Positions 43,632 through 52,638 are shown, numbered from the stretch's first letter. The stretch: 64,000 nt of DNA from Candidatus Flexifilum affinis (GCA_016713325.1 JADJPJ010000017.1:124001-188000); one strand, 5' to 3'. Program-made: numbers and translations. The notes: generated from the sequence alone by a model not told the origin.

Positions 43632-45514
43632 GTGAACCCACTGCGGAAATTCTTTCTTGTCCTCTCGATGCTCATGGTCAGCATCACCGGCGTGATCATC
43701 TACGCGGAAGCCGGTAGTCCGGTTGAGATTCAGCAGCTGGCCGGCCTTGCAGAAGTCCAGCAGACGGGCAGTCCGGTCGCATCGGACGACTGCAACGACG
43801 CATCGTTTTTCGCGGCGCAGCAGGCCTACGTCGACAGCCTGTCGCCGGCAGGGCCTGGGCCGAATTCGCCATCGAGCGAGGCGGCCCGCCGGGCCTTCGC
43901 CCAGCGGATCGCCGACTGCTATGCGCAGATCGACGTGAACGAGCTGACCATCGACGATGGTCCGATCATCCCCTCCGTCCCTCCTCTGCGCGAAGAGCAG
44001 TTTGGACCCGAGTACGTTCTGTACGGACGCAAGTGGGGCGCCAATCCCTTCTTCGGCTCGGGAACGCCACAGCTCGCCGGCGGCACGGTCTACTGGAGCT
44101 ACATGCCGAATGGCGTGACCAACACCACTGAGGCCGGCGTGGCCGCCAACACCGCGATCAGCAGTCTGCCGACGTACCAGGCCTGTTTCCTCGACGAGAT
44201 TGCCAACGCCTTCGCTGCCTGGCAGGCCGTCAGCAACATCCAGTTCGTCCAGATTGCCGATGCCGGCACGGGTGCGCCATCCGGCAGCACGGCCGGCTAC
44301 CAGGGCCACATTCGCGTAGGCGCGCACCCCTTCGACGGCGCATACAATGTGCTGGCCCATGCCTACTTTCCAACGGCAGGGGCCACGATCGCCGGCGATC
44401 TGCACTTCGACATCGCCGAAAACTGGCAGTGTACGCCCGGATCCGGCCGCATCGACATCGGGCTGGTGGCGCTGCACGAGATTGGCCACTCCATCGGCCT
44501 GATGCACGAACCGACCATCCTGGCCGTGATGAATGCGACCTACAACTCGTCGCTCACGACGCTGCAGAATGACGATATCAATGGCGCGCGCGCCCTCTAT
44601 GGTAATGTCGGTACGGCCGGCATCAACATCGCCGATTTCCTCTCCGGCCCCTATCCGTCGACGCGCGTGATCTCCGGCCTGGGGACGAGCATCACCGACG
44701 TCAATGTCACGCTGAGCGGCATGTATCATACCTGGCCAAATGACATGGACATCCTGCTGGTCAGCCCAACGGGCCAGAAGGTCATGCTGATGTCTGATGC
44801 GTGCAGCAGCGTGGATCTGGTCAATGCCTCGCTGACTTTCGACGATGCGGCGGCAGCGGCGATTGGCACAGGGACGTGCGTGTCGGGAACGTACCGCCCG
44901 GCGGATTACGAAGCTGGCGAGACTTTCCCCTCCCCGGCGCCCGCCGGTCCCTATGCGACCACGCTCACGTCGTTCAATGGCGCGAATCCGAACGGGACGT
45001 GGAGCCTGTACGTGTACGACGATGAAGCCGGCGATGGCGGCGGGCTGCTGAACTGGAGCCTGTCGATCACGGCCTCGAGCGCGGCGACGAACACCCCAAC
45101 GCCGACGAACACGCCAACCTCTACGCATACGCCAACGAATACTCCCACGGCTACCAGCACGCCGACCAGTACCCCTACCTACACCTATACGCCATCCAAT
45201 ACGCCGACGTACACCTATACACCGTCAAACACACCGACGTACACCTATACACCATCCAACACGCCGACGCCGACCATACGCCGTCCAATACACCAACGCC
45301 GACCCATACGCCGACGGCGACGCGGGTCTATCTGGTGGGCGACATCAACAAGGACGGGTTCGTGAATATCGCCGATTTCTCGCTGCTGGCGGCGGCGTTC
45401 GGCTCATCGACCGGGGATGCGAATTTCAATCCCGACGCCGACCTGAACAACGATAACGTCGTCAACATCAGCGATTTCTCGCTGCTGGCCGCCAACTTCG
45501 GGCTGAGCAGCTAG
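43632..45514 (+). pseudogene. Secreted metzincin (matrixin-like) with P-domain-like module and dockerin, frameshifted
   Basis: Large secreted protein, paralogue of the next gene. GTG start at 43632, signal-anchor-like N-terminus, then a metalloprotease domain with 'ALHEIGHSIGLMHE' (about 280), the HExxHxxGxxH zinc site, and a Met-turn-like 'AVMNATYN'. Next a beta-sandwich resembling the proprotein-convertase P-domain ('ITDVNVTLSGMYHTWPNDMD', 'NGTWSLYVYDDEAGDGG'). A Thr/Pro stalk has three 30-bp repeats (TYTPSNTP). In the stalk, at about 45273, one C is missing (ACCATACG where ACCCATACG is expected); restoring it joins the frame to a type I-like dockerin ('GDINKDGFVNIADFSLLAAA' and 'DLNNDNVVNISDFSLLAANF') ending at 45514. 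Confidence 0.82.
45181..45270 (+). repeat. Three 30-bp tandem repeats in the stalk of the first metzincin
   Basis: Three imperfect copies of a 30-bp unit (45181-45210, 45211-45240, 45241-45270) encode TYTPSNTPTY-type decapeptides. The frameshift of the gene occurs just after the third copy. Confidence 0.85.
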
Positions 45515-45544
45515 CGAAACGCCGCAGACAACGAGACAGACGCT

Positions 45545-45584
45545 GCTGTCGCAGAGGCACGAAGCATCGCACCTCCGCGACAGC
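45545..45584 (+). terminator. Hairpin after the first metzincin gene
   Basis: GCTGTCGCAGAGG pairs with CCTCCGCGACAGC at 12 of 13 positions. No clear T-run follows, so termination is likely but not certain. Confidence 0.5.
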
Positions 45585-45791
45585 ATTCCCTCCCGGCCCC
45601 GGAGTACCTGCGGCCGTGAAAATTGCTATGAACCTTGAGCAAAATATACTGCCGAGACTTCTATTAGCTAGACAGTAAAGGATTTTGACAGAGAAGAGTT
45701 TGTGAAAGATCATTCAAGAGATTCGTTAGATAGCTACCCTGAACGGTACAGCGCATTGCGGTACAGCGCATTGATGAAGGGGTTGCACATC

Positions 45792-47555
45792 GTGAATCCT
45801 CACCGAATATTCTTTCTGATCTCTTTGTTGGTCTTGATGACCGTGACCGGCGTGATTATCTTCGGGGCAGCCGGCGCTCCGGCGGAAGCTCAAGATACAG
45901 CGCTCCCAGTTTTTCCGAGCGCATGCAGCGACGAAGCCTATGTCGCGGCCCAGAACGCTTATCTCGACGGCCTATCCCCAGAAGGACCGGGGGCGAATTC
46001 GCCGGAGAGCGAGGCAGTCCGCCAGGTATTCGCCAACCGCGTTCTCGATTGTCTCGCGCAGATCGACGCGGCGCCGCGGACCATTGACGATGGTCCTCTC
46101 ATTCCGCCGCCGCCGCCGCCTCGTGACAGTGGAGAGATCGGCCCGAACTATGCTCTCCAGGGGCACAAATGGGGCGCCCGCCCGTCCTTCAGCGCGGAAT
46201 CGTCGCCGCAGCTTGCCGGCGGCACCGTCTACTACAGCTACATGCCGAACGGTGTCCCCAACATCGTGGAAACAACCAACGCCACGAACACCGCGATCAA
46301 TAGCCTGTGGACGTATCAATCCTGTTTTCTGGACGAAATCGCCAACGCCTTCGCTGCCTGGCAGTCGGTCAGCAACATCCAGTTCGTTCACATCGCCGAT
46401 GCCGGCGTCGGTGCGCCTTCGGGCAGCCCAGCAGGCTACCAAGGACACATACGTATTGGCGCGCACGAGATGGACGGTTCATTGTTCCTGGGCGGCGGCA
46501 CGCTGGCTCATGCCGATTTCCCGTTGCCCGGGTCGACCATTGGCGGCGATCTGCACTTCGACCACAGCGAGAACTGGCAGTGCACGATCCCCTTCATTTG
46601 CCCCCTCTGTGTCGACATTGGCGTGGTGGCCCTGCACGAGATCGGCCATTCCATTGGGCTGCTGCATGAAACCATCAACCCGGCCGTGATGAATCCGTTT
46701 TACAACCCGGAGTTCACCTTTCCGCTGAGCGATGACATCAACGGCATGTACGCCATTTATGGCGGCGTCGGAACACCGGGCGTCAATATCAGCGATTTCC
46801 TGTCCGGTCCCAATCCTGCGATGCGCGTCGTCTCCGGATTGGAGACAAGCATCACCGACGTCAATGTCACGCTCAGCGGGCTGTATCACACCTGGCCGGA
46901 AGATATGGACATCCTGCTGGTCAGTCCGGCGGGTCAGAAGGTGATCCTGATGTCCGATGCGTGCGGCGGCTTCGACCTGTGGAACGTCTCGCTGACCTTC
47001 GACCAATCGGCGGCGTCGGCGATTAATGACACTATCTGCGGCTCCGGCAGCTACCGCCCGGCAGACTATGAGCCGGGGGAGACACTCCCCTGCCCGGCGC
47101 CTGCCGGACCCTATTCGACCACGCTTTCGACCTTCGACGGCGCCAATCCGAATGGGACCTGGAGCCTGTGGGTCTGCGACGATAGTGTAGCCGAAGCCGG
47201 CGGGCTGCTGAGCTGGAGCCTGTCGATCACGGCGTCGGCGCCGGCCACTGACACGCCAACGCCGACACTTACACCGACGGCGACGAATACGGCTACCTCG
47301 ACGCCGACGCCGAGCAGCTCGCCGACGAACACCCCGACGCCAACCGCAACGGCGACCGCGACGCGGGTCTATCTGGTGGGCGACATCAACAAGGACGGGT
47401 TCGTCAACATCGCCGATTTCTCGCTGCTGGCGGCGGCATTCGGCACGGCGGTCGGGCAGCCTGGGTTCAACCCGGACGCCGACCTGAACAACGATAACGT
47501 CGTCAACATCAGCGACTTCTCGCTGCTGGCGGCCAACTTCGGGCAGAGCAGCTAG
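45792..47555 (+). CDS. Secreted metzincin (matrixin-like) with P-domain-like module and dockerin
   Basis: Intact paralogue of the preceding gene, about 587 residues. GTG start at 45792, in the same context (CACATCGTGAAT) as the first copy. The N-terminal hydrophobic stretch is 'FFLISLLVLMTVTGVIIFGA'. Zinc site 'ALHEIGHSIGLLHE' (about 285); Met-turn-like 'AVMNPFYN'. P-domain-like part 'ITDVNVTLSGLYHTWPEDMD' and 'NGTWSLWVCDDSVAEAGG'. A Thr/Pro stalk of about 35 residues leads to a dockerin with two Ca-binding loops ('GDINKDGFVNIADFSLLAAA', 'DLNNDNVVNISDFSLLAANF'). Probably an extracellular protease; no cohesin-bearing scaffold is in the window, so the dockerin's partner is unknown. Confidence 0.85.
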   Translation: MNPHRIFFLISLLVLMTVTGVIIFGAAGAPAEAQDTALPVFPSACSDEAYVAAQNAYLDGLSPEGPGANSPESEAVRQVFANRVLDCLAQIDAAPRTIDDGPLIPPPPPPRDSGEIGPNYALQGHKWGARPSFSAESSPQLAGGTVYYSYMPNGVPNIVETTNATNTAINSLWTYQSCFLDEIANAFAAWQSVSNIQFVHIADAGVGAPSGSPAGYQGHIRIGAHEMDGSLFLGGGTLAHADFPLPGSTIGGDLHFDHSENWQCTIPFICPLCVDIGVVALHEIGHSIGLLHETINPAVMNPFYNPEFTFPLSDDINGMYAIYGGVGTPGVNISDFLSGPNPAMRVVSGLETSITDVNVTLSGLYHTWPEDMDILLVSPAGQKVILMSDACGGFDLWNVSLTFDQSAASAINDTICGSGSYRPADYEPGETLPCPAPAGPYSTTLSTFDGANPNGTWSLWVCDDSVAEAGGLLSWSLSITASAPATDTPTPTLTPTATNTATSTPTPSSSPTNTPTPTATATATRVYLVGDINKDGFVNIADFSLLAAAFGTAVGQPGFNPDADLNNDNVVNISDFSLLAANFGQSS

Positions 47556-47673
47556 GGGATCACGACTTCCCCCCATCTAGGAGTGGCGAGGCGTGCCGCT
47601 TCTGGATGGGGTGGCGGTTCTGAAAGGGGATTGGCGTTTGCGCTCCCGGAAGGCTGCGCGATGGATTGCCAAA

Positions 47674-47982
47674 TCACAAGCTGGAAGCTTTTACGAACCT
47701 TATCTCTATCTGATCGTCAGAAAAAGAATCCGAGCTGACATGAGCTGTGATGGATAGCGTCAGGTTCACCAGCACCTGGATGTCCGCCCCGTTTTTCAAT
47801 TCCATCATTAACTGCCGTGCAATTTCGGTGCTGGCGGCTTGCCACTTCCCGTAGATTGCGAAGTGATCGAATCGATAATCACGGATTTTCCCGACTTCAT
47901 TCCCATTCCAAAGAATTCTTGCTTCGGCGGCAGGGGATTTCGCCACTTTGTTTCGCGAAGTCTCTGGTAAGTACTCGTTCAT
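47674..47982 (-). CDS. Hypothetical protein
   Basis: A 102-residue protein of unknown family, starting 'MNEYLPETSRNKVAKSPAAE' and containing 'DYRFDHFAIYGKWQAASTEI' and a hydrophobic 'IQVLVNLTLSITAHVSS'. No signal peptide. GC content is lower than in its neighbours, as for the other small genes in this part of the window, which may point to acquisition. AAGGTGG lies a little too far upstream of the ATG to be an ideal ribosome site. Function unknown. Confidence 0.55.
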   Translation of the reverse strand: MNEYLPETSRNKVAKSPAAEARILWNGNEVGKIRDYRFDHFAIYGKWQAASTEIARQLMMELKNGADIQVLVNLTLSITAHVSSDSFSDDQIEIRFVKASSL

Positions 47983-48017
47983 TCAGAAGGGGCCACCTTT
48001 CGGAGTCAGAAGAGTAA

Positions 48018-48611
48018 TCAATGCATTCCGCATGTCTCGTACTCGGGTGCGATGTCCGGAACATTGCCAAGTTCTCGCTTCATCCATTCCGGCGCGTATT
48101 CCCACTCTCCTCGCCTGATGATGCTAGAATCGGTGAAATCGAACGACGCTGTCATCTTCCATTTGCCCTCTTCCTCCACAACCGAGACGATACGAATAAA
48201 GGTCTGTGGGAATACAGTTCGTCTTGAGTCTCGTCTATAAGTCCACACGCCGCAGATAATGCTCCTGAACCTATTCGGTGAATAATCCAGAACAACAACC
48301 TCACGCAAATCGAGCGCAACGGTGATCGGCCACCGATCGCTGTCAGACCTTTCCACCAATGATTGTAGCCAGGTCAAGTATTCCCCGGAGACAATCTCGG
48401 ATAACGTTCCTGGATCTTCCACTACCGAACGTGACCCGTAAATTTCGAAGTAATGAGTCACTAGATCGCGAATCAGCATTTGAGCCTGAGGATCGTCCAC
48501 TGGGCCAGTGCTTCTCAGTGGGCTGTTCAGGTACTGCGTGACTCTTGACACCGCAAACACAACAAGTCCAGCCACGAGACATATTGCAGTGAGAATGTAT
48601 GCTCTCTTCAC
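48018..48611 (-). CDS. Hypothetical membrane-anchored protein
   Basis: About 197 residues with a single N-terminal membrane segment (AYILTAICLVAGLVVFAVSR) and a soluble extracytoplasmic domain, possibly NTF2-like: 'MLIRDLVTHYFEIYGSRSVV', 'REVVVLDYSPNRFRSIICGV', 'GKWKMTASFDFTDSSI'. The GTG at 48611 is preferred because it puts the membrane segment at the N-terminus and leaves the repeat DNA upstream non-coding; the frame is open to an ATG at 48671. Lower GC than average. A related type of small anchored protein lies at 51254-51775. Confidence 0.6.
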   Translation of the reverse strand: MKRAYILTAICLVAGLVVFAVSRVTQYLNSPLRSTGPVDDPQAQMLIRDLVTHYFEIYGSRSVVEDPGTLSEIVSGEYLTWLQSLVERSDSDRWPITVALDLREVVVLDYSPNRFRSIICGVWTYRRDSRRTVFPQTFIRIVSVVEEEGKWKMTASFDFTDSSIIRRGEWEYAPEWMKRELGNVPDIAPEYETCGMH

Positions 48612-48615
48612 GTGT

Positions 48616-48767
48616 GTACTACACCCCTGAGATTGGACATGAAAAGCCTGGCGCTTAACTGCCCCAACCATCAGTTATCTCTCGCGACCATCGATGCGTC
48701 AATGCCGCTCGGCGTTCGCTCCCGTCGTGACGGCGATCACCTGTGCCAAGGCCGGCTGCACGTCGAG
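48616..48767. repeat. Degenerate direct repeat, copy 1
   Basis: About 150 bp that align by eye with 48854-49002, best in the first 105 bp (shared strings include ACCATCGATGCGTCAATGC and GCTCGGCGTTCGCTCC). The region 48612-49092 contains these repeats and no gene. Confidence 0.75.
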
Positions 48768-48853
48768 CAGGTAGCTGGTGACATCTGGGCGCAGACTTCG
48801 GTGCGTAGTCTCACGAGTACGACACCGAGCGACCTCACCTCGGTTACCGGACT

Positions 48854-49002
48854 GTACTGCACCTCGAGATCGGACATGAAATGCCTGTTGCTTAATGCCC
48901 TACCAATAGTTATCGCTCGCAACCATCGATGCGTCAATGCTGCTCGGCGTTCGCTCCAAAAGCGCAAGTGATCGGCTGCGCCGGCCTTGGCTGCGCGTCG
49001 AA
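48854..49002. repeat. Degenerate direct repeat, copy 2
   Basis: Second copy of the repeat at 48616-48767, about 240 bp downstream in the same orientation. It ends roughly 90 bp before the GH13 start. Confidence 0.75.
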
Positions 49003-49092
49003 CTAATGTGACCCCACCCCTCCTGCGGCAGGCTGAAGCATCCGCGCTATACTCAATTCCATACACCACACGACCACGCACTGAGGAACGCA

Positions 49093-50724
49093 ATGAACGA
49101 AGCAGGCAAACCCCTCTGGTGGCAGACCGGGGTGATTTATCAGGTCTACCCGCGCAGCTTTCAGGACAGCAACGGGGATGGCATCGGCGACCTGAACGGC
49201 GTCATCCAGCGCCTGGACTACCTGCACGCGCTGGGGATCGACGCCCTCTGGCTTTCCCCGTTCTATCCCTCGCCCATGGCGGACTTCGGCTACGACGTGG
49301 CCGACTATGTGGATGTCGATCCGATCTTCGGCACACTGGCCGACTTCGACCGGCTGGTGAGCGAGGCGCACCGCCGCGATCTGCGCATCATCATCGACAT
49401 CGTGCCCAACCACAGCTCGGCCGAACATCCGTGGTTCAAAGAATCGCGCCCGTCGCGGACCAGCCCCAAGCGCGACTGGTACGTCTGGGCCGATGCCAAA
49501 CCGGACGGCTCCCCGCCAAACAACTGGCTCTCCAACTTTGGCGGATCGGCGTGGGAGTGGGATGAGGCGACGGGGCAGTACTACCTGCACAGCTTCCTCC
49601 CGGAGCAGCCGGATCTCAACTGGCGCAATCCCGCGCTCCGGCAGGCCATGTTCGATGCCATCCGCTTCTGGCTGGATCGCGACGTGGACGGCCTGCGCAT
49701 CGACGTCGCCCACGCCGTCATGAAGGACCCGGATCTGCGCGACGACCCGCCCAACCCCGATCCGGCGGCCGCTTTCAAGCCGATGGGCGACTACAACAGC
49801 CTGCTCCACATCCACAGCAAGGGCCATGCCGACACCCACGGCGTGTACCGCGAGCTGCGCCAGATCCTGGATTCCTACAGCACGGGCGAGCGGCCGCGCT
49901 TCGCCGTCGGAGAGATCCACCTGTTCGACTGGCTGGAGTGGGCCTCGTACTACGGCGCGGATCTGGACGAGCTGCACATGCCCTATAACTTCTCGCTCCT
50001 GTTCGCGCCCTGGTCCGCGCAGGCCGTGCGCAAGGTGATCGACGAGGTGGATCGGGCCGTGCCGCCCGGCGGGTGGCCGAATTTCGTGCTGAGCAACCAT
50101 GACGAGCACCGGCTGGCCAGCCGCATCGGGGTCGAGGCGGCGCGGGGCGCCATGCTCCTGCTGCTGTCGCTGCGCGGGACGCCGACGATCTACTACGGCG
50201 AAGAACTGGGCATGGAGGACGTGCCCATTCCGCCCGAGCTGGAGCAGGACCCGTGGGGCCTGCGCGTCCAGGGGGTGGGCGTGGGCCGCGACCCGGAGCG
50301 CACGCCGATGCAGTGGGACTCCAGCGCCAACGCCGGCTTCGCAGATGCCGGGGTGCACCCCTGGTTGCCGGTCGCGGCGGACTACCAGACGAACAACGTC
50401 GCCGCCCAGGAACAGGACCCCTGCTCGATGCTCTCGCTGACGCGCTGCCTGTTGGCGCTGCGCCGGGCCACGCCCGCGCTCCACGCCGGGGGCTACCAGT
50501 CGATCGATCAGGCCAACGACCAGTGCTTCCTGTTCGAACGGCGCGCCGGTTCGGATCGCTGGTGGGTGGCGATCAACTTCTCCGGGTCCGAGCAGGTCGT
50601 GAAGCTGCCCGGAGGGAACGGCGTCGTCCGCGTATCCACACACATGGATCGGGATGAAGCCCTCAGCAGCGCGGCCTTTCGCCTGCGTCCTCACGAGGGC
50701 TGTCTCATTCAGGTGAGCGCCTGA
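49093..50724 (+). CDS. GH13 alpha-glucosidase / oligo-1,6-glucosidase
   Basis: Cytoplasmic glycoside hydrolase family 13 enzyme, 543 residues, releasing glucose from short alpha-glucosides. Conserved regions: 'WWQTGVIYQVYPRSFQDSNG' (N-terminus), region I 'IIIDIVPNHSS' (about 99), region II 'DGLRIDVAHAV' with the nucleophile Asp (about 203), region III 'FAVGEIHLFDWLEW' with the acid Glu (about 273) and region IV 'FVLSNHDEHRLAS' (about 335). The 'GDGIGDLNGVIQRLDYLHAL' and C-terminal sheet domain are as expected. GAGG lies upstream of the ATG. It could process the sugars taken up by the AglEFG-like system. A 14-bp perfect hairpin lies downstream. Confidence 0.95.
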   Translation: MNEAGKPLWWQTGVIYQVYPRSFQDSNGDGIGDLNGVIQRLDYLHALGIDALWLSPFYPSPMADFGYDVADYVDVDPIFGTLADFDRLVSEAHRRDLRIIIDIVPNHSSAEHPWFKESRPSRTSPKRDWYVWADAKPDGSPPNNWLSNFGGSAWEWDEATGQYYLHSFLPEQPDLNWRNPALRQAMFDAIRFWLDRDVDGLRIDVAHAVMKDPDLRDDPPNPDPAAAFKPMGDYNSLLHIHSKGHADTHGVYRELRQILDSYSTGERPRFAVGEIHLFDWLEWASYYGADLDELHMPYNFSLLFAPWSAQAVRKVIDEVDRAVPPGGWPNFVLSNHDEHRLASRIGVEAARGAMLLLLSLRGTPTIYYGEELGMEDVPIPPELEQDPWGLRVQGVGVGRDPERTPMQWDSSANAGFADAGVHPWLPVAADYQTNNVAAQEQDPCSMLSLTRCLLALRRATPALHAGGYQSIDQANDQCFLFERRAGSDRWWVAINFSGSEQVVKLPGGNGVVRVSTHMDRDEALSSAAFRLRPHEGCLIQVSA

Positions 50725-50770
50725 TCCTCACGCGCTGCGCTTCGCCGCCCGCCGGGCGGGGGTGAGGGTC
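50725..50770. repeat. Family A repeat after the GH13 gene
   Basis: GATCCTCACGCGCTGCGCTTCGCC..GGCGGGGGTGAGGGTC; its CCTCAC and GTGAGG ends pair, and the GCTGCGCTTCG string is shared with 5680-5705. Confidence 0.6.
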
Positions 50771-50802
50771 CAAAACATGGCTGACCCACAATTCACATGC
50801 CT

Positions 50803-50843
50803 GCGATGCCGCTGCCGAGTTCGAGGACTGGCAGCGGCATCGC
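50803..50843 (+). terminator. Long hairpin downstream of the GH13 gene
   Basis: GCGATGCCGCTGCC (50803-50816) and GGCAGCGGCATCGC (50830-50843) are perfect inverted repeats around a 13-nt loop. No T-run follows, so it may act as a Rho-aided terminator or a 3'-end stabiliser. Confidence 0.55.
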
Positions 50844-50893
50844 CGAGTCTGGATTTGCGCGTAAAATAGGGGAGAGGATGTGGAGAGGCCTGC

Positions 50894-51217
50894 ATGAATA
50901 CGTCTTCAACCGTACAGATTCCCCTTCCGCTGGCGGCTATACGCGCATTCTGCCGGCGGAGGAACGTAAGTGAACTGGCGCTGTTTGGCTCCGTCCTGCG
51001 CGAGGATTTTCGCTAGGACAGCGACATCGACGTGATGGTGACGTTCGCCGATGGTTCGGGGCTGACACTGCATCGCTTGAATCCCATGACAGAGGAACTC
51101 GAAGCGTTGTTCGGGCACAAGGTCGATCTCATGACGCGGCAGAATATCGAGACCAGCCGGAACTATGTGATTCGCGAAGCGGTGCTTGGCAGCGCACAGG
51201 TGATCTATGCGGCGTGA
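50894..51217 (+). pseudogene. MntA-like minimal nucleotidyltransferase antitoxin with in-frame amber codon
   Basis: The frame from ATG 50894 codes for a nucleotidyltransferase of about 107 codons: '[14 protein letters not shown]' - TAG - 'DSDIDVMVTFADGSGLTLHR', then 'LEALFGHKVDLMTRQNIETS' and 'NYVIREAVLGSAQVIYAA'. GSxxR..xSDID is the metal-binding active site, and the TAG at 51014-51016 falls exactly inside it, where relatives often have Pro. Intact MntA proteins AMPylate and silence HepT toxins (type VII toxin-antitoxin); no hepT gene follows. An orphan, inactivated antitoxin, a sequencing error, or rare amber read-through are the options. Confidence 0.82.
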
Positions 51218-51253
51218 TGATGTTGCTCACCCCTACCAGCTCCCATAGTTCCG

Positions 51254-51775
51254 TCAGCGGTTGCGGTTCAAGTCTTCGGTGACGCCTGTAAAGTCAATTC
51301 TGGGAAACTGGTTGACCAGATTATCACCTTCCAGCAAATCCATGTCTGGATTTTCTCCTTCGGAAAGAATGAATCCTCGCCAACCTGTAACGACTTCTTT
51401 TCCATTTTCGGAACCCAGACTGATGACCATAGATACCGGCGCAGGGACAGGCCAGAAGCCATAGTAAAGTTCGGATTGATTACTACCTGATCCGAAGACA
51501 AAGCGTATCGCCAGTGGCGATCCCCACTCGTCGGGTATGAGCCAATCAATGCAGGAAGTCACATTCCCGCCGTCACACTCCTGTTGTACTGCAGCTTTCA
51601 GAGATGAACTCATGTACTCACGTGCTGTGATTTCGTCTCCTTCAATGGCCGCGTAGAGGAACCTCGCGGCAACCGTTGTCGGGTTGCCGAAAAAAGCGAC
51701 GCTCATATATGCCAGTCCGCCGATAAGCAGACAGAGCGCAATCACCATTGGTAGGATGAGTTTTCGATTTGTCAC
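51254..51775 (-). CDS. Hypothetical membrane-anchored protein
   Basis: A 173-residue protein with an N-terminal membrane segment (LILPMVIALCLLIGGLAYMS) and a soluble outer domain with two Cys that may pair ('QQECDGGNVTSCIDWL') and 'LYYGFWPVPAPVSMVISLGS'. The 'FLYAAIEGDEITAREYMSSS' part resembles the first helices of NTF2-like or DUF4878 domains that act as small extracytoplasmic binding modules. No specific role can be given. GC content is clearly lower than that of the metabolic genes around it. Confidence 0.6.
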   Translation of the reverse strand: MTNRKLILPMVIALCLLIGGLAYMSVAFFGNPTTVAARFLYAAIEGDEITAREYMSSSLKAAVQQECDGGNVTSCIDWLIPDEWGSPLAIRFVFGSGSNQSELYYGFWPVPAPVSMVISLGSENGKEVVTGWRGFILSEGENPDMDLLEGDNLVNQFPRIDFTGVTEDLNRNR

Positions 51776-51811
51776 TGCCCCTCACCGTCCGACCAGAACG
51801 CAACAAACCAA

Positions 51812-52139
51812 CTACGCTTCGTACGGCCCGACGATCCACTTGATGCACGCGTCAAGGCTGCCTGCTGCTTCTTCTGCGATTTGGCGGCAGTCTTCCGGCA
51901 AGCTCTTGCTCTCAGCAAGTAGCCGGAAGTGTTCCTCCCAGTAGACATATTCCCTGAGTACCGCGATCCCTATCTCGGTGTCGCCGCTTCGTTCAATATG
52001 TTTGGATAACTTCATCCACAGCCCGAACCAATGGTCGAGTCGCCCCTCATCGTGACAATGCAGTGTTGTTCGCGGTAATGCCGCGGCGAAGTCGACAATT
52101 TCCTGCTCAAGTCGATCGCGTTCCGGTGTCTTTCGACAC
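51812..52139 (-). pseudogene. Small helical hypothetical protein, frameshifted near its start
   Basis: From the ATG at 52015 a 67-residue protein is read (MKLSKHIERSGDTEIGIAVL..), but the same frame stays open upstream to a TGA at 52160-52162 and reads like coding sequence ('EQEIVDFAAALPRTTLHCHD', 'EGRLDHWFGLWMKL'). No ATG, GTG or TTG occurs there. A GTG at 52139 with AGGAG upstream is in a different frame (VSKDTGTRS..), so a one-base shift near 52120 probably separated start and body. About 110 residues if repaired, mostly alpha-helical; family unknown. Confidence 0.5.
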
Positions 52140-52198
52140 GGGATCTCTCCTGGAGTGACTCAGATTACCATCGGATGTGCCACTTTTCACTGTAGGGA

Positions 52199-52360
52199 CT
52201 AACCGTCATCGCCCCCGATGTCAGTTTTCGTAATATCAGCGGAGGTGTGGCCGGATTTCGAAGTGCTGACTTTCGTCAAGGCTGCTCCCGCCGAGGTCTG
52301 AAGTGCTTCGGCTACCGAACCGACCAGTCCGCTGAAGGGACCCAAAAAGGCGAGCCTCAT
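52199..52360 (-). CDS. Possible small protein
   Basis: An open frame of 53 codons from an ATG at 52360 (MRLAFLGPFSGLVGSVAEAL..ADITKTDIGGDDG). It has a hydrophobic start and a polar, Thr/Ser/Asp-rich end. No ribosome site of normal spacing and no known family. It lies directly upstream of the broken gene at 51812-52139 on the same strand. It may be a remnant of a longer gene or chance. Confidence 0.25.
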   Translation of the reverse strand: MRLAFLGPFSGLVGSVAEALQTSAGAALTKVSTSKSGHTSADITKTDIGGDDG

Positions 52361-52408
52361 TAATCACGAAACTTCACCTTGATCCATCCATAGCTGCGTT
52401 TCTAAGCC

Positions 52409-52491
52409 AACCTCACCCCAAAAGTCTAACGACTTTTTGCCCCTCTCCGCGCGGAGAGGGGCGGTTGAGCGTAGCGAAACGGGGTGAGGTT
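52409..52491. repeat. Family A repeat in the gap before the esterase gene
   Basis: AACCTCACCCC at the left end pairs with GGGGTGAGGTT at the right end; inside are AAAGTC-TAAC-GACTTT and CCCCTCTCCGC/GCGGAGAGGGG hairpins and a GAGCGTAGCGAAAC string. It lies in a 270-bp stretch (52361-52638) with no other feature. Confidence 0.75.
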
Positions 52492-52638
52492 AAGCAATCC
52501 GCGATTTGCTGAGCCTTTGCTTTAGCTCCTTTAGTGAGCTTGTCTTTGCCTAGCCGACGGGCTTCAGCCCTCGGCGGTCCAACGCAAACCATTTGATCCG
52601 GCGCCATTCATTACGGCCGTTGAACAGTCGCCGGTTGC

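Noticed and set aside
45181..45270. CRISPR-like array because of regularly spaced repeats
   Set aside because: The units are adjacent 30-bp copies encoding a Thr/Pro stalk in frame, without spacers; no cas gene exists in the window.
48612..49010. Integron attC sites, because of GCTTAAC and GTTAT strings in the direct repeats
   Set aside because: The second copy lacks the RYYYAAC core, no GTTRRRY partner is placed correctly, and no integrase or cassette array is present.
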